Below, piece after piece: positions 56,736-64,000 of a DNA stretch of 64,000 nucleotides. The notes beneath the pieces were generated by a model. It did no database searches, had not been told where the DNA came from, and saw only the letters and a program-made list of their open reading frames with translations. This DNA is from Chloranthus sessilifolius (lineage: Eukaryota > Streptophyta > Magnoliopsida > Chloranthales > Chloranthaceae). Where the stretch lies: contig CM037593.1 in the NCBI GenBank assembly GCA_021018995.1, forward strand, positions 6,042,088 to 6,106,087, in the 5' to 3' direction. The stretch's first letter is position 1; every line of letters begins with the position of its first letter. A program made the position numbers and the translations under genes.

Positions 56736-57179
56736 ATTGCCTTAATCCTGAATCTTTCCATTTTGTCTGATATTTCGATCTTCCTTTGTCTTCAATCCTT
56801 ACTCTGTTTTGGTAGAAATATTTGATGAGTGTTTGAACAACAACCTAGCAAGCTAAATTTCATTATGATCTGATACTGATAAACATGCAGTGGAGATCTC
56901 TTGGATTATAAAGGCAATATGAATCAAATTCGAAAACATAAATGGAAATATGTATTAACTTGTAGGATTTGGCTTTTAAAATACTTTACAAAAAACCTTT
57001 TTTGATGACGGGAAAAACTAATTCAATATCTGAAATCAAATTGAAATGCATTATAAATCCTCTTTACTTTAAGAATTTATACTACTGCACCGACTTATAG
57101 TGGTTGGGTTGCCATATACAACTAAAGCTACTACATAGCTACGGGCATGGATACCAAGCGTTCAATAGTCATGAATCAT
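56736..57179. other. Unassigned AT-rich DNA
   Basis: No convincing ORF or repeat match seen. Confidence 0.5.
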
Positions 57180-58015
57180 TGATCATTAGATATCAGAGCA
57201 CTTCACTTTGAACCCAAGTATCAGTTTCGATATCGGGTATCGGTCCATCTTAGAACAATACATATTGGCCGATCTTGATACGGTATCTCTGATACCGAGT
57301 TAGCCTTTATTCTTTGAAAGAAATAAAATAAAAAGATTATTTATATTGGCTGGTATCAGCTGATATTGAGACATTATCAACTGATACTGACCTGTATCGG
57401 TCAGATGCCAACACTAATATCAATACCACCCCGATACCTATATTGGGATCGGTATTGGTTCTCGACGAAACCGGTATGTATTGCCCACTTATCAGTATCG
57501 ATTGAGTTTTGATACCATTCTTTGAATTGACGCTTCGATGTGGGGCTAAAACCAAGTCATTAGGGGGTTCTACCCTCCGTCGATAAAGAGCATCCAACCA
57601 ATGTCTGACTTAACAGTTATCAGTCATTAGTCATCAATTGTATTTTGGTGAATTAACTTTAATTTACGCCAATCTTGGTGCGTCAATATGTTCAATATTC
57701 CAGTCATGAAAATCGGGAAACTATAAAATATCGTATTTGGATCCATAAATACAAAATGTCAAATATCAGGTGTCAGAGCTCAGGTATTAGGTATTAAGTG
57801 TTACGTATCAAGTCTCAGATATTAGTTCTCAAATATCAGGTATCAAGTATCACTTATCAATTGTCAGGTATCGGTTATTAGATTCAGGTATCAGGTATGA
57901 GTTATTAGTTACCAGTTATCAAGTATTAGGTATCAGTTTTAAAATATCAGGTATCGGGTATCTGTTATTAGATATCGGGTATTAGGTATCAAGTATCAAA
58001 TATAAAAAATTCTGT
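57180..58015. repeat. Degenerate GATACC/TATCAG-type repeat region
   Basis: 57200-57540 is packed with GATACC, TATCGG and GGTATCG motifs in both orientations. 57760-58015 is a loose tandem array of about 7-10-bp units (GGTATCA, AGGTATTA, AAGTATC). A further patch of the same motifs is at about 58735-58925. Confidence 0.75.
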
Positions 58016-59338
58016 AATTAAACAGGTCATAAACCTCTTTCGGTAATCAACTCATCATAAAACTATTTCGATAATTAAATTCTGTCGTAAAACCATTTCG
58101 GTAACCACAAACATGCTATGCTTTCATATATAGATCATATACGAAATAAATTACGCCTCTTTGGAAAACTAAATACGAAATAATAGAATTTTCAAAAATC
58201 ATTTAAAAATTTAAATGCAAGATTAGATTCAATGAAATTTGACTTGCTTGACTAACTAAAGACTGGATTGGACTTGACTGCGAGCACGATCTGACCTCCT
58301 TCCTTCCTTCTCTCCCTCTCTCTCTCTCTCTCTCAACTTGGAGAGCGGGGTGGATTTCCATCCCCTTCCCCCTAGTTATAGACCCCCCAGAGGGTCCCTT
58401 TTCTACCTCAAATATTTTAAGATTATTTTCACCGCAAATATTTTGATGTTGTTTCTACCTCAAATATTTTAATATTATTTTTCCTTCCGTCTTTTTCTTC
58501 TAACCTTATCTTGAGGTAAAATTATGATTTTGCGTTTTATCCTTATCTTGATTCTTATCCTTTGTTGTGAATTTAAATTTTTGCGCTTCAGTTTTATGTT
58601 AATACCAATGATGCCTCATTTAATACTTATCCATATCTTTAACTGTTACCCTTGACCACCTTCAAGGGCTAAGTCCTATATCACCTTTTTGATAGTGCTC
58701 CATGAGCTCTTCCAAGAGCCAAGTGCTACATCCAAGGTTCAAAATCTCGGTTTTCTGGTGCGTATTAGACAACTCCAGAAACGATACGTATCAGACGATA
58801 CATATCGGTTTTTGATGATACATTTTTATGTATCCACCAATACATCAAAATATGTATGGGCTTGGTACCTTCAATATATCAACCCGGCCATGTCCGAACC
58901 GTTATGTATTGGTTCTGGATGATATTGAACCATGGCTACATCACCTCCTTGACTATGTCCCTTGGCCATCTCTAGGGGCCAAATGCCACATTTCCTCCTT
59001 GACTGTGTATCTAGGGTTAGGGTATCAAGTAGCTACACTTAAGTTGGGTGTATCAACTCATGAAAATTATTATTTTGCCCTTGATCTTTCCTAGAGTGAC
59101 TTTTTCATCCTTTCAATAAAATTATCATTTTACCCTTGTCTTTTTTTTTTTTTCAAAATGCCATTTCATCCTTGGAAGAAAATTTTCTTTACCTTCTCTT
59201 TTTAGAAATGACCATTGTGTCCTACCAATAGCGAATGCTATTCTAGGAGTAGAGCTTTAATTATTACATTTGATGAGCTCAACAGTCCAGGAGAAGGCTT
59301 TATATGACGCCCACCATTTAAAAATCAAACTAGGGTCC
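58016..59338. other. Unassigned DNA with a TC microsatellite
   Basis: Contains a pyrimidine tract with about ten TC units at 58313-58334, GATAC-type motifs (58735-58925), a T tract (59142-59153) and repeated CTTGAC...CCTTC phrases. No gene supported. Confidence 0.5.
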
Positions 59339-60205
59339 AACTAGGGTGTAAACGGGTTTGGGTCGAGGGTGAATCTGTCCCAACCCAACTGGAATTTGGT
59401 CAGGCCCAGATTGGGTACAAAAAGAAATTGAGAAACATTCAGGTTTGGGTCAAGCTAGATCCAGATCCGACTCTTTGAAGATCCAGGTCCATTGGGTTTG
59501 AATCTGGGGATAATCTATGGATATATCAACACTCTACCAAAATTTAATTTTAAGTTCTCTAAATACAACAATGGTCACTATTTGACATAAATAAAAGTGC
59601 ATCTAGGCAGTTTGAATTGCATTTGTATTATAATTTGATTCGGTGAGAGATATTATAATGTGATTTTGTGAGGGTCATTAATTAACTCTTCTAAATTTTC
59701 ATATGAAATCAACACTAGAAAAACAAATTTATGTAAAAACCATATAGATGGAAAAATAAGAGGGAATTAAAGAAGCTGCATTTTATAAGAATGGATGGTG
59801 GCCATAAACAAATTCCTTACAATATTCAAGTGATTGGTGAGAGATAGGGTACTTAAAACCCTAAACCCTAAACAAATCCCTCAAAGTATTCAAGTGATTT
59901 GGTGGGAGAGAGGGATACTTTTGGCATATAAGTAAGAATAAGAAGGTTTATGTACGTATACAATACATAAAATTGTAATATATGTATGCGCATATATTAT
60001 GCACAGTCGAGTTTAAATTGGGTCCAGGGTAGGGTCCAGGTCCAAACATGAAAGGACCTGGCCACAGATCAGGATCGGGTCGGGTCTTGATTATGTGGAC
60101 CAGACCTAGACCCGATTTTCAATCAGGTTCAGTTGGTTGGATCCATTTTTTGTCCAATTAGGTCAGTTCTGGGTTGACCCTACCCACTTTCACCTGTACA
60201 TCCAT
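59339..60205. mobile_element. Possible non-autonomous hAT-like element
   Basis: The left edge CTAGGGTGTAAACGGGTTTG and the complement of the right edge (TACAGGTGAAAGTGGGTAGG) are similar, and the interior is rich in GGGTC-type motifs. This resembles the plant repeats that begin GGGGTGTAAACGGGT. No 8-bp duplication could be confirmed, so this may be only a GGGTC-rich stretch. Confidence 0.3.
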
Positions 60206-61061
60206 CTTTATGAAGTGGCCATTGTTTGATAGAAGATACTTGAAATCCAGATGTAAAGCTGTTAGTTGTAGCTGGCATTATCTGTAATGAAGTGGCCTTT
60301 GTCACATCCACCTAAGAAAGTGGCCTTTGTGAGTGGGAAATGAATCCTTGTAATCCTCTGTGTACTCCTGTGTAGTGCCCTTAGTTTTAGTGGGCGTTAT
60401 ATATCAAGTGTGCCACCTGATCATATTTTAGCCTTACAGGCCTATTAGCAGCCTATATTGATTTTCCCTCAGGCAGGGATGCTTGATCCCATGTATCCTC
60501 TGTAAAGTTGCTAAACCCATTAGACATAGCCTACTACCACCTAGGAATACCACTTGTCCCTTGATAATTCTTAAGGCTTAATATATGCATGAACTATCTC
60601 TGGAAACAGTGTTGTCGACATTTCAGGCCATGGTTTGGTTACTTGAGTACAATGCCAAATCCTAGAAATGTTGCGTCTCAAGCATGTGATATGAGTATCT
60701 AAAATATTGGTGCATGGCCATGAGCAGAATTGGTAACTTGGCCCAGAATTGGTGATGGATAGTGCCCGTAAAACTTAAAAATTCTGAAACAGAGATATTC
60801 TCATTCGTTGAATTTGACCAGAATGCCTTCATTTTTGCTGAAAGTTGTGTATCAATTAAGGCATAAAATTCACAAAATCTGTGTAATTGCTCAGATCTAT
60901 GACATTTATGTACATGAATGTATAAGTAGACTAATCATTGATGATTAGACAAAAACGTCTCTTCCCTTTAGACAAAATTTGTGCGAGATCCCTTAGATCT
61001 GGGTATTTTGGGTTTAGTTTCATCGAAATAGAAATTCATCTATTGCATAGTGTATTAGATT
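60206..61061. other. Unassigned DNA
   Basis: AT-rich, with two copies of GTGGCCTTTGT-like phrases near 60290-60330. No gene supported. Confidence 0.5.
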
Positions 61062-61683
61062 CATGGTTTTCAAGGTGACGCTATAGTGTTGCCATCGCGA
61101 ATGGTGATGAGAAACACCATATTAGAGCCTAATAGCGATGATGACAAAATAGTGGCACCATGACAGAGCAGTACTATGGTGTCGCTATTCCGCTATTTAC
61201 TTTTTTGGGTTTAAGACAATTTTTTTGTCTTAAAATAGAATGGGAGTTTTATAAAATAGATAAGTTTAACATTGTTATTGCTTATAATACTTGTAAGTTA
61301 TAACATTGTTATAACTTATAAGTTAACTTATAAAAGAGTTAACTTACGGGAGGTGTACTTAATATTTTATATTTTGATATTTTATATTTGTTGATATTTG
61401 TCCATGTTACGAATTTGTTGATGATCAATATTTGATTTGTATTTATTGATATCTGTTTATGCCTTGAACATGAAACCCTCTATACTGGAATTAAGGAATG
61501 ATGCCTAAGTAGTTGAATTCTTTTCGTCCTCTATAATAAATATAAAAAATAAAAAGAAATATTAATGATTAATAAATAAAAATAAAAATAAAAAATCAAA
61601 ATTTTAAGAAAAATTAATAAATAGTCTCGCCATGACGTAGCAAGCCTCTTCGCCATGTCCTCGCGACACCGCCTTAACCACCT
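61062..61683. mobile_element. Possible TIR element of unknown class
   Basis: The left edge GGTTTTCAAGGTGACGCTATAG resembles the complement of the right edge (GGTGGTTAAGGCGGTGTCGCG). The interior is AT-rich with GCGACACC/GGTGTCGC motifs. The match is imperfect and no duplication was found. Confidence 0.3.
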
Positions 61684-62378
61684 TGATTAGATTTAAATAT
61701 TTGGTTTTTACCATACAACCAGATTGTGGGAATGAGGATGAAACCACAAATCGGATCAAAATTATAGACAAATGCGTGGTGTTTTGTGTGATCAATGAGT
61801 AACACTTTGATGGAATGGACTTTTTTTACAAAGGGGCAGTAAAACTTGCATAGCTGTATGGTGTAGATTGTTGGGCTATGTAGAAGTGACAAGAAGATAT
61901 ATTACATGTGGCTGAGACGGGTGTGCCGAAGTGGTGTATAGAGTAATAAAAAAGGATAGAATTAGATACAAGAACATAAGAGGAAGTTTAGGGGTGACCC
62001 TAATAAAAGCGGTGATTAAAGACTGTCGTTTGAGATGGTCGTGGCATGGCCTCTGGAGATCGAAAGCAACACTTGTATGAAGGATTGAAATGATACAAAC
62101 ACAAAGCAGTAGAAGGGAATCACCAATACAAACATAGAGAGTGTAGTTAAAAGCGATATGAAGATTGCAAAGTAGCAAAGAGTTTAGCCTTGAATAGAAA
62201 TGAATAGAGACATGATGATGACAACCTCACACATCAAAGTTGACTAACTAACAAAGAGGAAGAAGCACACTTGCTTCTGCGAAATAAGAGTTGTATGCTT
62301 GACTAGCTTACAATTCTCACAGGAATAAATATTAGGTTCATCATATCATCATAGCCTCATCCCATCTCTTTGGGGTCA
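61684..62378. other. Unassigned DNA
   Basis: No supported gene. The end (CATCATAGCCTCATCCCATC...TTTGGGGTC, 62349-62377) resembles a phrase also present in the foldback loop region near 41700 and borders the Gy3 LTR. Confidence 0.45.
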
Positions 62379-63353
62379 TGACGCAAAAATTAAATTAGAA
62401 TTAAATTAAACAATAGAATTTGCAAAATATAACGAATACCTCAGGTTTTCGTAGTATTCCATTGGAAAATCACGTCTAATTCAGGCAGGGTTCAATCCGG
62501 GCGCTAGATCCGTTAGATTGTAGTGCAGATCGATCCTAGAGATAGAACTCTAGGTTTTTCTAGATTAGGGCGCTCTCAATTCAATGATGGGATCACTGAT
62601 TTCTTCTGATTATTTGAGGCGAAAGGTTTAATAACTCTGCTGGGATCTACGGCTATTGAATTAGATTGATTCACGGTGTAGGGAAAATTATGATTTAGGA
62701 TGTTAAAAGGGATGATGGCTGATTTAGGATTGTAAGGATCAACACATAAGCAGAGAAAATAAGATAGATAGATAGATAGATAGATGGATTGTCAGGCTTC
62801 ACACCAAACCCTTCTCGGGAAGAAGATTCACTCATCGTAGAGGCTCTTCTCAAGCACACACACAAGCAAAAGCTCTTTTCATTCAATAATCAATAATCAA
62901 TAATCAATAATCAATCCTTAAGAGAGTGTTTACAATGCCTTTATATAGGCTAAGAAAACGCTAAACGAAATAAAACTCGCAATTAAAAGAGTCCTAAAAT
63001 AATAAAAGACCAAAAGGTAAAAAAAAAACGAAAAACGAAAATTTTTCGTCACTGTAGCTCACTCGAGCGAGGATTATAACCGCTCGAGCGAGGGCTCGCT
63101 CGAGCGAGCTTAAGTGGTCGCTCGAGTGAGGGCCCGCTCTAGCGAGGATTTTAACCGCTCGAGCGAGGGCTCGCTCGACAGTTCTCCTTGCGGTTTGTAT
63201 CCGTTCCTCCTCTGAGGCTATGGTACTTGGGCCTCCTCTACATTTTCAGAAATTTTCCTTTCGCCTAGTTTTGATTTCCATTCTGCTTCTTCCGACGTTG
63301 GTACACGCGAAAAAGGTTCATATCCGATGTCTACGATGTCGGCGTCCCTGTCA
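62379..63353 (-). repeat. Gy3 3' LTR
   Basis: 975 bp, plus-strand ends TGACGCAAAAATT and GGCGTCCCTGTCA. Contains a GATA-type run (62763-62786), a CAATAAT octamer-like array (62883-62914), TATA block (about 62938-62948), and palindromic GCTCGAGC units (63058-63180). In element orientation it starts TGACAGGGACGCC directly after a purine-rich GAATCGGGGAGAAT. Confidence 0.82.
63058..63180. repeat. GCTCGAGC palindrome array in Gy3 U3
   Basis: About seven units of CGCTCGAGCGAG or one-base variants, spaced roughly 12-25 bp, between the A-rich segment and the coding-tail segment of the LTR. Same position as the ACGGACGTCCGT array in Gy1 and Gy2. Confidence 0.85.
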
Positions 63354-64000
63354 ATTCTCCCCGATTCAAAATGTTTCATCACTGATGAAACACGCATGAA
63401 ATGAATCCTGGCACTCGGTGACGTATGAGCATTATCTCGGTCCATAGTAGAGGGACGTACCCAGTAAACCTCTCATTGACGAGCCCAATGACCCGGCTCA
63501 CCAAGCCACTCTACCAAATACTTTTGAAGTTTCGCATCGACTCTCTAGGACCCGAAGGAATTCGTCCCCGATGAAGCGTGATCGTGATATCGACCGGGAA
63601 TACGAAAACTCAAGCGACGAACTCTCTCATGATTGGCCCATGCACTCTTGGTAGTCGACTCGCCAACCCTCTGCATCTCATAGACCAGAAATTTTCGGCC
63701 GCAGGTGAATGCCACAAGACTATCCCAAATTTCTTCCATTATCTCTTGTCTTTGCCTGCTTGGATAGGGAAGTGGTATTGGTTGCAAAGTTGGGATGGGA
63801 TCGTGAATAAGAGGCGGTTGGAAAGGATTGCAAGGTGGTGGGGTTGAGCCCAGAGAAGGAACTAGGTCTTCTAGAGTCAATTCTATATCCAGTGTAAGCT
63901 CGAGAACATATGCAGTAGGTCCACTCCTTGCCACAATTCTAAAAGGTCCAGCGCCGTGGGCCTGGAGATCCTTTATGACTCTCGATGGGAATCGTTCAGG
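63354..64000 (-). pseudogene. Gy3 integrase C-terminus and chromodomain-like end
   Basis: The ORF 63934-63545 contains ARSGPTAYVLEL and LEDLVPSLGSTPPP, then PTLQPIPLPYPSRQR, matching the Gy1 integrase C-terminal region. KFLVYEMQRVGES and ANHERVRRL correspond to the Gy1 chromodomain, in poorer condition. A second frame (63445-63218) reads RVSSVMKHFESGRIDRDAD and remains open for about 45 codons into the LTR. Upstream pol lies outside the window. Confidence 0.72.

Larger units (their letters stand above)
62379..64000 (-). mobile_element. Gy3: sister Ty3/gypsy chromovirus-like element, 3' end only
   Basis: LTR 62379-63353, polypurine region and pol C-terminus. The block order matches Gy1 but the U3 carries different palindromes (GCTCGAGC type). 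The element continues past the window edge, so its completeness is unknown. Confidence 0.85.

Noticed and set aside
61874..62178. 100-codon minus-strand ORF in unassigned DNA
   Set aside because: No domain, hydrophobic AT-rich composition, and no splice or promoter context; kept out as likely chance.

Overview
This window looks like repeat-rich nuclear DNA from a flowering plant. The evidence is the mix of elements: chromodomain Ty3/gypsy elements, Del/Tekay-like long LTRs, L1-type LINEs with an APE-like endonuclease and zf-RVT domain, a Ty1/copia remnant, and a coding-free LTR element with an initiator-Met-tRNA primer site. No bacterial-style operon, rRNA, tRNA or CRISPR array is visible. 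I cannot name the species. No intact host gene is supported; one possible exon (41121-41225) and one possible LRR fragment (39630-39701) are weak.

Layout. 1-1454: 5' part of a gypsy element (Gy0), next to an older LTR that is split by LINE-1 (about 1974-8193). 8417-11977: two partial Del-type LTRs; the second resumes at 24022-24403 because LINE-2 (11978-24021, minus) landed in it. LINE-2 was itself hit by a small non-autonomous gypsy element, Gy2 (12290-15827, target duplication CAGAG), and by a coding-free LTR element (16640-18866). 24404-26343: Del-LTR pieces and unassigned DNA. 26344-35713: gypsy element Gy1 (duplication CTTTG), whose 5' LTR carries a complete Del solo LTR (32295-34959, duplication AGAAC). 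35719-36755: a 392-bp tandem duplication and a TA microsatellite. 36756-39563: a Del LTR split by a gypsy solo LTR (38431-39464, duplication ATAAC). 39564-42424: low-copy-looking DNA with a long foldback. 42425-54708: a Del/Tekay element 3' end broken by truncated LINE-3 (44318-47088) and near-complete LINE-4 (48078-54656, 17-bp duplication). 54930-56735: a decayed copia pol split by a short-form gypsy solo LTR (55672-56527, duplication ACTAG). 56740-62378: mostly unassigned DNA with degenerate GATACC-type repeats and two weak TIR-like candidates. 62379-64000: 3' end of a sister gypsy element, Gy3.

All autonomous elements are dead. LINE-1 is disabled almost entirely by CGA-to-TGA and CAG-to-TAG changes, the signature of methylcytosine decay. 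Gy1 has lost catalytic residues of both protease and reverse transcriptase.

The least ordinary things are: (1) a RanBP2-like zinc finger at the N-terminus of ORF1 in three separate LINEs; (2) Gy2, whose pol core is replaced by an open Gag-knuckle/repeat/chromodomain-like ORF; (3) one gypsy family whose LTR begins at two alternative TGAC termini, each validated by 5-bp duplications in this window; (4) arrays of perfect palindromes in the U3 of these LTRs, with different palindromes in a sister family; (5) a coding-free LTR element carrying five primer-site-like motifs.
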